Source: Endomychus coccineus (lineage: Eukaryota; Arthropoda; Insecta; Coleoptera; Endomychidae). Taken from it: a stretch of DNA of 64,000 nucleotides. The stretch lies in the NCBI GenBank assembly GCA_958510875.1, contig OY294069.1, positions 744,001 to 808,000 of the forward strand, written 5' to 3'. A model generated the notes under the pieces. That model was not told the DNA's origin. It did no database searches and was given only the letters and a program-made list of their open reading frames with translations. Made by a program: the position numbers and the translations under genes. Shown one piece after another: positions 54,095-64,000 of the stretch. Position 1 is the first letter of the stretch. Each line of letters begins with the position of its first letter.

Positions 54095-55465
54095 TCATGT
54101 ATCGCGGATTAGATTATTGTGAGTTTCTAGCATAACATTTTTGAATACATACAACTATACAAATGAAGCTTGAACATTATAAGGTAATGCAAATACCTTA
54201 CAATATTTTATAAGTTTTATTGCGTGAGAAAATTTAAAATGTACCCCCTTTCAGATGCGACCGAGGCGGGTGTCCATCCTCTGACATTTTCTACATAATA
54301 GCAGTATGTGGGTTAGCCTCACAATAAAGAAAGTTATTGTTTGAGGTTGTTTTTAAATAATGCAAAGCTAATTATCTCGATATCGAGTTCTACTGGTATA
54401 TTAAGCTATTTCACTGCTACAATTACGGATATCTTCAATGAGATAAAAATAGTTATAATAAACGCAAATCAACAAACTGATGAGCTTCGATAAGTTAATA
54501 TTGAAAAGCACGCGTGTGCTATGAAAATACCTGCAGATTGTCTTGAAGTGTACAACTTTATAGGATTTGCCTCGAATATCATATGTTTGAATAAAATAGC
54601 ACGATAGAAAAGCGCAACTTCCTTGAAATAGGATTCTCATATAAGCATGGACAAAGACCAATTTCGTGATAAGCTCTGTCACGGTGATATGTCTTTTGAA
54701 GTTTTTCATACACTTTCTCTTTTGCAAATATTTATCTTTTTCTGGGTGATTTGAATTGCTTGTGACGGATCGCTGCATTAGGAAGATTTCTTTGTGCAAA
54801 CATAAAGAAGACAGAGATCCTCTCTCTATATAGGAATTGGGTTAGTTTTTGAATTTCCTACTTTCGATTCGATTAATAAGAATCTAGTTGTTCGATATAA
54901 AGAGAGAATTCATCAATATTTTCGACTTGATAAATACTATTTTCTTTTGCATAAAATAGAGTTTACATTTGTTAAATACACCTTGAGGAATATAATGTTT
55001 ATTGAGTTGTTAATGTAACTAAATGGAAATTAGACAAGAACTTCATTGTGAGTAGAGAGTCTCTCTACTAGAGGCCAACCACCATGAACACGTGAAGCTG
55101 CGAAACTCAATCCTGTCAGTGAAGACAGTCATATTATCAGTCAGTCGGTGAATATATTCGTGCTAATAGTAAAAAATAGCTTAAGAGATTGAATGATGAG
55201 TGACAATTCAAGATTGCCTGATGTTTGCTTTTAGTTATTAGGTGGAGGTATACGAGAGGATAAACATGTTGATTTTATGAGACAGGTACAGTGATTTGTT
55301 TCATAAATAGTTAGTTTTATAGATAGTTCGGAATATGCCAAAGATTGTTATTAGATGTTTTTATCTATTTGAAAAGAACAACCAGTGATTTTAAGATACA
55401 GTACAGTAATTAAAAAGTAGTATTTTACTACTAGCCCAAATTATTCAGAACTGTGTTGTTAGTCT
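54095..55465. other. no recognised gene
   Basis: The 132-codon frame at 54401..54799 (-) has A+T-driven composition (Y, F, I, N, K) and no motif; not supported as a gene. Confidence 0.4.
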
Positions 55466-55469
55466 CCGT

Positions 55470-56235
55470 CTTTTTTTATACTCTAACTACACGAGAGGGA
55501 ACGAAGAGCATCGTGTGAGCCTGAGATGATATGTTGGGAGAGGAGATAGACATTCGAATTTTTCTTAAAGGTTTGAAGGTTACAGACAAAGAGGAAGACC
55601 TCACTAGGTAAAGAGTTCCACAACTTCGCTGTTCGATAGAAAAATGAAATCTGTTAGGAAGAAGTTCGGCAGATATCGAGCTTGACAATGAAGGGGTGAC
55701 TAGTTTGAGCTCGTCTAGTCTACCTATCTGGAATCTCTCGTTGTGGAACAACAGACGAGATTTCTTATGAGCACCGACCATGGAAATATCTATAGAAAAG
55801 GGAGAGATCTCCCACCTTTCTACGATGCTCTAGAGAGTTCAAAGAACTTTTAAGTGTGGCTGGCTTCTGGATAGAATCCAAGAGCTCCAGCGTATGTTTG
55901 GGTGTCGAACTCCAAATATGTGAACTCCTGGACAAGTCGCATCTGGGCTTTGTAAAATATGAAGAGCTGCTGGGATGTAAAGTAACTCTTGGCACGGAAT
56001 AGAAAACCAAGTTTTTGTGAAGCGGTTTTCGCAATGGACCTCACATGATCGTCCCATGAGAGGGTGTTGTTGTGGTGATCCCGAGCATGGATATGGAGAA
56101 CTTCATAGGAATAGTTGTACCTGACATCATCGTATTAGGGATTGTGGGATCTGCCTTCTTGGAGAAGACACAAGCTTGAGTTTTGGTTGCATTAAAGTAG
56201 GACTTTTCGAAACGTTAGATGCTGTCGACTATCGG
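55470..56235 (-). pseudogene. LINE-alpha copy, C-terminal ORF2, best 3' reference
   Basis: On the minus strand: KPRCDLSRSSHIW and LELLDSIQKPATLKSSLNSL, then EHRRKVGDLSLFYRYFHGRC, then RFQIGRLDELKLVTPSLSSS and the LWNSLP-type region in shifted frames, ending in TATAAAAAAAG at about 55470 (poly(A)). Here the spacer that became the minisatellite at 33 kb is a single copy: CGAGAGATTCCAGATAGG, then TAGACTAGACGAGC. The RT core is absent (5'-truncated). Confidence 0.8.
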
Positions 56236-56263
56236 CTTCTATTGTGAGATCAATAGTGACTGC

Positions 56264-56760
56264 AAATATCAAATAATAATAATAAATGAACTTTATTGTG
56301 CTTAGTAAAAATACATGTAACTATACCTATAATATAAACACAAGAGGTAAAAATTCAGCTAATGCTGATTTTCATTTTTACCCGCTATGAAAGCAAATAC
56401 AGATTATTTATTCAGATTACCTTGTCTAGTTAATAGATACTTCATAATATAAAGTTTAAAGTTCTTTCGTTCAAACTAAGATGTTTGATAACTTCGTTCA
56501 GAAGGACAGCAGCCATATAAGCAAAACAGCCTTTAAATTTTGACATTGAATGTTTGGGTATCGTGAACGAGTCACATCTAATATTTATAAAGTGTACCAT
56601 AGATCGTTTAATTAATGAGGTGAGCAAATATTCTGGGCATTTATTTTTCAATAATTTGTATAATAACATGATATATAAGTATTTGACTCTGCTTTGTATA
56701 TTCAATATTTGTAACTTATTTAGATAAGGCCATATATGTGTACGATATTTGACTCTACAG
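56264..56760 (-). pseudogene. LINE-beta-type C-terminus with (TTA)n tail
   Basis: The minus-strand frame at 56705..56442 reads LYIMLLYKLLKNKCPEYL, then VHFINIRCDSFTIPKHSMSK and FKGCFAYMAAVLLNEV. This is the post-RT C-terminal pattern of LINEs (FKxSFxYxAxxxxNxLP-like). It is followed by a 3' UTR with AATAAA and a (TTA)n tail at 56272..56285. It is 5'-truncated. Confidence 0.6.
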
Positions 56761-56764
56761 GAGT

Positions 56765-57800
56765 AACGAATGCAAGCATTCTGTATTTGTTGCAGTCGTT
56801 TTTTGTTGTGTGCCGATAGAAAATTTTAAATAAACTGCACTGCAATAAATAAATAAAATATAGGCTTTGGAGAGAATATAAAAAAATGTTGAATCGGTTT
56901 ATGTCGCGATAAACTGTGAGACGAACGACCAAAACAAACAATTATTTAGTTATGAAATATTTTCAAATAAAGAAAATTGCATTGATAATATGAACTTTTA
57001 CGGATCTTAATCTTGATAAAGTGGCCACATTGATGTCATAACTTATCTATAAACTTTTCGTTTGCTGTCGTATCAGGAAGAGTTTTGGCTACAAGGAGTT
57101 TTGATAATCATGTTGGTGAATGAATGTGGAGACCTTAAGACTTGGACTTGGGACCCATTTAACCTTCTTGTATTTGTGATTTATGTGTAACTAGGCCTGG
57201 AGGAAACTTAAACGTTCCGCTCTATTAATAATCAATGTAATATACGGCAACATCTTTCGGTATGAAAGTTATTAGTCCAATATCGAAAGATGGCATAAGG
57301 AAGGAGGAAGGAGTTGGTATAATAGTTTAATTGGGTTCTGTGAGTGAATGGGTCCACGTAGACCAGTATATCAGATCTCGTGTACGAGGAGAAGCTCTCG
57401 ATATCGGAGCTAGTGGCCTGTTCTAAACGGTGTGAGCGACCCTGGGGATTATACGTTATATCGTCTGAGACCACTACTTGCCCGCTCCTTCTGACTCCGT
57501 TGCGTATACTACGCGGTACCTTAACATTTTCACTTTGCAGTATATCGTTATAATAGGATACGGGGACACGTGGTCACATTTACGCAGAGATAACCTTAAG
57601 CCTAAATGGACACATACATTTCACTTAGAATTTTCTTTTTACTCTGTTTTCTTCGATAACACATCGTTCGTAATTTTTTCTCTACGTTCGAGGATTAGCA
57701 ATAAGTTTGCGGCTTCGGGAAGCCTACAGAATATAGAATTTTTTGTTACCTACTTCACAATATCTATCTACCTTATACAATCGAAATATATTATAATAAA
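56765..57800. other. no recognised gene
   Basis: The two modest frames at 57232..57474 (-) and 57478..57807 (+) diverge from each other and have no motif. I do not support them. Confidence 0.35.
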
Positions 57801-57801
57801 A

Positions 57802-57880
57802 TTCTAAGACAATTTTATTTGTATGTCTAACTCTAATTTACAAAGTATATAATTTTGGTTACATCGAAGATAAAGAAGCT
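57802..57880. repeat. direct repeat, copy 1
   Basis: ATTTGTATGTCTAACTCTAA ... TTACATCGAAGATAAAGAAGC resembles 58860..58940. The match then resumes as 58310..58375 against 58978..59035. Confidence 0.6.
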
Positions 57881-58309
57881 ACACTGTGACTATAAAAATT
57901 GAGTTTTAATCAGCGGTGAGTCTGGTTAGTTAGATGAGCCAAATGCACGTAAACAAATAAAGTTATAGTGGATTGTACTTAACAATATGCGATGCGCTCA
58001 AGCAATACCCTCTAGAGGGTGTTGGCTCAAGCCGACTGACTCTATCTTTACTTACGGCAGTAACTCGAGATAGAAGCACGGTTATACATTGATCTGAGAA
58101 TGTTTAATATCTCCTAAATCTGTCTAAGAATAATAAAATAAATCCACCGTACCTACTTTAACTCAAATCTAGTTCTAGGACCATCTTTAGATAATTATTT
58201 TATGCTCACCATGCAAAAAAATTATTCGGATGCAACATGCAGACCTTATGCAGCTACACATCTGACAGGCGCGATTCAAACTCGATCAGTATCTATTCAA
58301 ATTTCAAAG

Positions 58310-58375
58310 TTAACTCTCTTATTCAAGAAATTATTCAACATTCGTGGTTCTTTTGATAGCGAAGCTGACAACATC
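58310..58375. repeat. direct repeat, second block of copy 1
   Basis: AAGAAATTATTCAACATTCG and TGATAGCGAAGC match 58985..59030. About 430 bp separate the two blocks here but only about 40 bp in the other copy, so one copy carries an insertion or the other a deletion. Confidence 0.6.
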
Positions 58376-58859
58376 AGAAGTAAATTGAATAATGAGATGT
58401 AAAATTCAGTATTCATGAATTCTGAGTTGTTCATCCAGTTTATGAGTATCAAGGTTCATTTTTTTCCTTTTTCAGTTTTCATCACATACAGGTTGAGTTT
58501 GATGCCGATGCATTGAGATTTAATGAGTGCGATGAAGATCCGATAAAGGGGGCAATAGGATGGCCATGATTTATAGATTTGTAACATGCCTTCAATCGCA
58601 AACGCTTTGACAACTGATTTTCCATGTATCGCGAAACATGCCGAATTGTTTTGAATCTATATGTCATTATTTTAAGAAATAAATTTATGAAAATCAATGC
58701 TTCATTTTGTCATTATACGAGGGGGAAGTGAGTGCATCGCACATGACCAGGCCCAACCTTCTAAATAAGTACTTGGTAGCGTTGCATCTAACTCCCTCCA
58801 ACTCATAAGACTCTCTAGTACATACCGATCCGTTAAACACAAGCTGAATAATAATGATA

Positions 58860-59040
58860 AAATTCTAAAATAATTTTGTGTGTATGTCTAATTCTAATTT
58901 ACAGAGAATATCATCTAGGTTACATTGAAGATAAGAAGCTAGAACGAAAGAAGCCATACTTGGATATGTACTCAAATTTAACTTGTATCAAAGAAATTAT
59001 TCAACGTTCGTGGTCGAATCGATAGCGAAGCAATAACTTA
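58860..59040. repeat. direct repeat, copy 2 (compact)
   Basis: Contains both blocks nearly adjacent. No coding is seen. Confidence 0.6.
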
Positions 59041-59044
59041 ATAT

Positions 59045-60515
59045 TTAAGTATTATAGTGTAGGCAACTATTGGGATAAATTTATAATGTACATAATTATC
59101 TTAGATAGGTAATTACTTTACAGAATCCTTGGAAATAAGAATTTAATGTTTTTTTTTTACAGGAATAGAATTTGTTGTCACAAGCTTTATTAAAACTGTA
59201 GGTGTCTGTTTCATTGTTCTGTCCTGGTCTTATGCACTCTGTATATCAGTACTAGTGTGTTTTGCAGCTATTAGGCTGCTAGCCATATTTATCTTTTTCT
59301 TTTTTTTTAAGTTATACTTTTTATTATTTAGCTACTTTCGTTCCATTTAGGTTAAGGTTATTGTTTTTTTTTCATACTTTTGTGAAGACTGAACTCTATT
59401 TGCGACTATTATTTTCGAAAAAGTTTATTTTCAACAAAAATGTATAGACATAATTATTAGCTGCTTTTTAATTCTAATACCCTTCGACAAATAAAATTGT
59501 CTCTGGTTAGTGGTACGATAATGTACGATAATTTTACACCTCCCCCATATAATATTTTTGACGCGATGTGTTGATAACACTGCTGGCATTTAAAGCATAA
59601 TGATTTTGTCTTTCTGACTGTCCTATATGTAAGAATCAATGTCATTTATAGTCAATGGTAAAGATACCTAATCTGTGCTTATTATGTTAGTTCTATATAT
59701 GAATTATTTCCATTAGTTGTATTAGTTGTATATCCAAGCTCATCGGAAATAAGGTATTAGCTCATATAGATGAATTATTTTATCAATTCAATACTTTTAA
59801 CCAAAATATTCAATGTAATACTGTAATGTTAATTTTTTTATCTTCTCATTCAAGGAGCATTCGAAGAAAATTTTATTATAAATATGTTTGTTTTCATTTT
59901 CAACGAAGTCGTGCCAAAGTTGATATTTTCGCCTTTGTGCTCGGTTGAGAGGTTTGATTTGGCTGATCATATTCTGGACAAAAACTGTGATTGAGACGTT
60001 GAGCATTCTGATTAAACAAAACCATGTTATTTAAAAGTGACATTTAGAGCAGATACGACACACCACTTTCTTTTAGCCCGTTTTTATTCAGTTACATTTG
60101 ACGAATTCGATTATTTTCCTTGAGAAGTATGAAAAGCGTAAATCATCCATAATCCGATAATTGAACTGAATTCCTGCGAAACAAAATAAATTTTTAATCT
60201 GACTAATCAAAAATCAAATTCGCCAGGACCTTTCAATAAACGAAATGGTCTCTGTTGAGATTCCCTGAAGAGTCTCCAACTCCCGCATGTACGTTAAACG
60301 TTGCGTAGGGGCTACTAGATTGAATTTTCTTATTTTATTTCTACACCAGCTTCCAGTTCTCATTCTTCTCTTACGACCGTACAACACACCTAGCGATGGA
60401 CGGTGTTATACTGCACGGAATCGTATCGATTATATCGTTTCCTATACAAAATTATAGTGGACAAGCAGATGAGTATAGCAAGGTATACTTCATCACAATG
60501 AAAGGAAACTTTTTA
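59045..60515. other. A+T-rich, no recognised gene
   Basis: The 69-codon frame at 59797..60006 (-) is A+T-driven and unsupported. Confidence 0.35.
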
Positions 60516-60518
60516 CAA

Positions 60519-60745
60519 TTTCGATTATTCGTGGTTCTGTTCGTTTCGACGGCGTGGGCTCTTTTGATTGAAATTAAATTTGTGCGATATGGACGCTTGT
60601 GCTATAATTAGTTTTAATAAACCCCTTTTTTGACATAGTGAGTCTTCTGATGATGGTCGTGAGACCAAAACGTACGTAAAGACGAATATTTAAAACAAAG
60701 TGTTAATGTGACCTATTTCCCGAGAATTTTTATATATAATTTTTA
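60519..60745 (+). mobile_element. PLE-A terminal repeat (copy 6)
   Basis: Full family A head (TTTCGATTATTCGTGGTTC, CGGCGTGGGCTC), hammerhead region, and TGACCTATTTCCCGAGAA near the end. Confidence 0.7.
60642..60683 (+). ncRNA. hammerhead-like motif, class A, copy 6 (GAAA box mutated)
   Basis: GTCTT, CTGATGA, T, GGTC-GTGA-GACC, then AAAA instead of GAAA, then CGTACGT, A, AAGAC. One core change (G12 to A). Confidence 0.6.
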
Positions 60746-60867
60746 TTATTGATATATTTTCATCAACTATGTAGCATGAACTATTTCTTTTAATATTTTG
60801 AGCAAGTCTCTAGTCTCCTCACCTGAATATCTGTTATCATGATAACTGAAGTTATGAAGGGAAGATA

Positions 60868-60960
60868 CAATGGCTATCAATGCTGGTGTTCCACAGGGAT
60901 TTGTCATGGGACCAAATTCTTACAACTTTGCAGATCTCATCTAGTAGTCTATATAGTCCA
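60868..60960 (+). pseudogene. LINE-alpha RT palm scrap
   Basis: The plus strand reads MAINAGVPQGFVMGP, matching INAGVPQGSVLxP, then decays within 15 codons. It lies between two PLE-A repeats. Confidence 0.6.
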
Positions 60961-60979
60961 ATGAAATTGTATCGTCAAT

Positions 60980-61200
60980 ATTTCGATTATTCGTGGTTCT
61001 GTTCGTTTCGGAGGCGTGGGCTTTTTTGATTGAAATTTGTGCGATATAGACGCTTATGCTATAATTAGTTTTAATAAACCCTTTTTGACGTAATAAGTCT
61101 TCTGATGATTGTCGTGAGACCGAAACGTACGTAAAGACGAAAATTCAAAACAAAGTGTTAATGTGACCTATTAATTCATACTGGGTCAAGAATCTTTATT
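60980..61200 (+). mobile_element. PLE-A terminal repeat (copy 7)
   Basis: Second family A unit only about 235 bp after copy 6, in the same orientation. It has the head, hammerhead and end GGGTCAAGAATCTTTATT. The pair resembles the head-to-tail arrangement common in PLEs. Confidence 0.7.
61097..61138 (+). ncRNA. hammerhead ribozyme-like motif, class A, copy 7
   Basis: GTCTT, CTGATGA, then TTGTC-GTGA-GAC-C (stem II shortened by one pair change), GAAA, CGTACGT, A, AAGAC. Both core boxes are intact. Confidence 0.65.
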
Positions 61201-61204
61201 GGTA

Positions 61205-62525
61205 ATAATTGTTATTGTAGGAAATTATCAGTTATCATAAAAGTACAACTAAATCCATAAGAAATGATTATTATTTATTAATCTTAGCCTATCGGATAAT
61301 ATCAAAACTAAGTCAGTTGGTTTGAAAAAATGTGATAATTTGAAGCAGTTTTCTTCTTCTTTTGAAACACAGTGTATCGTCTTACTGCTAGATGTCACTA
61401 AACTATAGGCAATCGTTATACACATTCAGAATATGTAAATGTATCGAGGCGAGTATGAAAAAGTCCCAAAAGAGTAGATTCGCATGTCTTGCTAGATAAC
61501 ACCGTCCTTTTTCGTCCTGTTAACCCAATAGCTATGAGAAGCGCGCGCGGGGCCAGTACTAAAACACAGTCATAAAAACACACAAACCAATTTAGCCGGT
61601 ACAGTCTGCTGCTGACTAGCGAGAACGCTACGACGCGCCGCCTCCCTCTGCCCCTCGGATTTCCCGATTTAATTTTGGAGGCCCTACTCGTCAATCTTTG
61701 CGATAGTTAATTTAGAAATTGCAATGTTCTCACACTTTCGGAATCATCATAAAAGTTACAAATTAAACGCGCAGAGCCAACGTGTACCGTTACAAGGTTT
61801 CCAACCCTCTACTCCTCTACTTTAACACCACCCTCTCATTGCCACATCGCCAATCGTACGTTTCGGCCTAATATTTTCTCGGCGATTTTATAGATTACAT
61901 GAAACACATTGAAAGTTATAACATTTGTGACGCACACAAAAACGTGAAACCAGTCAAGAATGTATATACTTTCCATAATATAGTGTAAACGATATACAAC
62001 GATATACTTAAAATTATTATGAGCAGTTATTCTTACCGGTGAAGAAATGGAGATTCAGTTTCAAATATTTCTGAATATTGCACGAACTCAGGACCTTGTA
62101 TGGGAATAATAGAGATTAGTTCATTAGATTCCATAAACTTAATTAATTCTATAATTTGCTCTATTTTCTTAAAATCGGTTTCGTGACCTATGTACGCAAC
62201 CGATATAGTAAATACAAATGTTATGATGATAAATACGCAACAGAAGCATTAGATCAGCAGAGTGAGAAGTCAATGTCAACCTTCGTAAGAAGACAAGACT
62301 CCACCTTGATCCTTTGTATATAGGAACGAAAGCAATTAGTATAATATAGTATAATGAAGTATTAAGAGTATGATCACCTAGTTATTCCTGTACTACCCAC
62401 AGCTGCGGACCGTGAACTGAACACCACATGGTGATCCTGCCAGGATACCTGAACACCAAAACCTAATCCAGTAAATGCAGGAAATGGCTATATGAGAATT
62501 TGGAAGAGTTCCTGGTCCGCAGGTC
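61205..62525. other. no recognised gene; G+C-rich patch at 61540..61690
   Basis: The patch (GAAGCGCGCGCGGGGCC, CGACGCGCCGCCTCC) overlaps a 92-codon minus frame with no motif. The rest shows nothing. Confidence 0.35.
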
Positions 62526-62528
62526 GTT

Positions 62529-62880
62529 TTAGGCGCCCGTAAGGAAACTTAGTAGTATAAAAAAAATACGGGCAGTCACCGAGCACTGTTGACAGAAGTG
62601 AAAACTGACATTATGAAGTAACCAATTTATTTTGGGAATTTCATCCAAATTCGTATCATTTCTTTCTACATGACACAATTTTCCGACAGTGCCATTGGAT
62701 AATTCATTCCCAACATCTATGTTATTAGTTATCATGTATGGTCGGTTAAGAGCTACAATTAACTCGTATGGTAATCCACCCGTATCATCGGTTCTCATTT
62801 CAAGCAACTTCTGCCTGACGAAATTTTGTTGCTCAGCATTATGACAACCAACGAAGACATCCGATGCCACAGATGCTATT
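62529..62880 (-). pseudogene. Helitron-type PIF1-like helicase fragment
   Basis: The minus frame reads VGCHNAEQQNFVRQKLLEMR, TDDTGGLPYELIVALNRPYM, ITNNIDVGNELSNGTVGKLC and HVERND. The pattern 'GLPYEL..A...PYMIT.NIDV...L.NG..G.L' is the C-terminal part (motif V/VI side) of PIF1-family helicases as carried by Helitron transposons and related elements. A cellular PIF1 fragment is less likely because no exon structure or continuation is seen. After HVERND the frame becomes unrelated sequence. The Walker motifs are not in the window. No Helitron end (CTRR with a hairpin) was identified. Confidence 0.65.
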
Positions 62881-64000
62881 GTCTACGGGGATTAGTATGG
62901 AGTTGTTGTACTCGTTGTAGCATCCGAAATTACAATTTTATTATTTTTAAATGAAAAAGCTCAAAATACACTATGTTTAGTGCACTCGAACGCACGAATG
63001 AGAATATGCACAGACAGCCAGGTGTTATTGGAGGCTCTCTTGAACCCAACAGTTACAGGGTATGGGAAGGCCGAGAACTTACGCTCTGGTAGAACCGAAC
63101 AGAATAACTTTAATTAGGGTTCCAGGACGCGGTGATGAACTAGGCAGAATGGTTTCATTACCCTCATATATTCGCCCACAACTTGGACTGAGAGTGGCAA
63201 AAACCGATAATGTTTATGGGACTGGGTCAAACAAGAACAAATGGAACGCTTTAGTATAGCTCCCCGCATGCACCACTAAAAACATCAATCAGAGAACCGA
63301 CGAAAAATAGAACGAACCAGGTCCGAACAATAATAGGTTTCGTCACTGGTCATCGCCAAATGAGAGTAAACCTGTACAAAATGTGAATGTACAATGACAA
63401 TCTTTCCTACAGTCAATGCGTTATAGGAACCGAAACCCATACTTTGAGAATGCGAGGCTCGAAATCGTAGATAAGCAATATTCCGACAGCCTAAGCTATC
63501 CCCAAGCGAGAACAACAACCAACCCGTGAAGAACCTGTACATATTAATACGGTAGTTGGTGTTAACCATCCGAGTGATATTGACATAAGTCCTAGAGGCT
63601 GATGAAAAGGAACATCATCATCCAATGCAATAAAAAAGTATTTAGCGTAATTTGTATCTTCTTTCTTTAGTCTATAACGGGTGAAGTGTTCTAAAGGACA
63701 ATCATTATAGATTCCCTTATACACTTGCTTTTTGGATTAGAATTATTTCGAGCTTCTGCAAGAGACTTATTTATTGTCTTTGTTTTTTTAGAATTGTATT
63801 CTGATGATACGTTGAAAATGCAAAATTTGTCGTTGATTTATTGGTTCTAACTTGAAGTTGTATTTTGAGTTTCCTCATATTGTTTAAAATAGAATTAATG
63901 ATTACAAATTTGATATTTATTGGAGATTATGCAATTAGATGTATGGAAATGCAAAGATTTCAAACAGAAATATCAATCATCTTCTCCGAATGATCGGAAA
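62881..64000. other. unassigned; short frames on both strands
   Basis: 63062..63259 (+) and 63285..63724 (-, two overlapping frames) have mixed composition less A+T-driven than their surroundings, so this may be a decayed element. I recognise no family. Confidence 0.35.

Noticed and set aside
54401..54799. 132-codon minus-strand open frame
   Set aside because: Low-complexity F/Y/I/K-rich composition and no family resemblance.
58712..58735. TATACGAGGGGGAAG resembling a mariner inverted-repeat end
   Set aside because: No transposase or partner end nearby; the match is too short.
61850..61892. GGCCGAAACGTACG on the minus strand, resembling part of class A hammerheads
   Set aside because: No CTGATGA box or matching stem I nearby.
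63062..63724. Frames of 65-94 codons near the right edge
   Set aside because: No family recognised and frames overlap; possibly a decayed element but not supportable as genes.
1..64000. tRNA, rRNA, CRISPR, or prokaryotic-type operons
   Set aside because: None seen; the only tRNA-like sequence is the 19-base BEL primer site.

Overview
This window looks like transposon-rich, A+T-rich intergenic (or intronic) DNA from an insect. The evidence is degenerate (TTAGG)n-type tracts, the insect telomere unit, and the set of mobile-element families present: BEL/Pao, hAT, mariner/Tc1, Penelope-like elements (PLEs), several LINE families, a Ty3/gypsy scrap and a Helitron-type helicase scrap. I cannot name the species. 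I recognise no rRNA, tRNA or CRISPR, and no complete host gene. The only plausible host coding sequence is an unidentified 3'-terminal exon at 24147..24936 (- strand), with a good splice acceptor, a cysteine-pair motif, a basic stretch and a downstream AATAAA.

Layout. At 0.5-13 kb there are remnants of a recurrent LINE ('LINE-alpha'), a decayed PLE on + (RT, GIY-YIG and a ribozyme-bearing terminal repeat, in that order), a LINE C-terminus, a Tc1/mariner pseudogene and a palindromic MITE-like element. At 13.7-21 kb a PLE 3' part is followed by TTAGG-like tracts and a poly(A)-ended retroelement that is split by a young BEL/Pao element (14653..19954, - strand). That element has LTRs that read as identical, a 5-bp target duplication, a tRNA-Tyr primer site and one 1218-codon ORF lacking RNase H and most of integrase. 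At 22-27 kb there is a 140-bp dimeric repeat, the possible host exon and a decayed reverse transcriptase. At 30-34.6 kb are more LINE-alpha copies, one of which carries about 49 units of an 18-bp minisatellite that appears to derive from the LINE itself. At 36.9-42.3 kb there is a (CT)n tract, a PLE-A terminal repeat, and a PLE pseudogene that borders a LINE with a (TTA)n tail. At 43.7-46 kb sits a hAT element with perfect 20-bp inverted ends and an 8-bp duplication but a broken transposase. At 46-64 kb there are further LINE, PLE, mariner, gypsy and Helitron scraps.

The most interesting recurring structure is a set of short hammerhead-ribozyme-like motifs in PLE-type terminal repeats. Three sequence classes (A, B, C) each combine a CTGANGA box, a stem II hairpin, GAAA, a very short self-complementary stem III, and a stem I that closes around the predicted cleavage site. 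Class A has seven copies here with varying decay. Hammerheads in PLEs are established knowledge; the classes, their copies and the base changes in them are read directly from this sequence.

Nearly all coding matter is dead transposon sequence. Coordinates of degenerate copies are approximate, and family names rest on motifs recognised by eye without database comparison.
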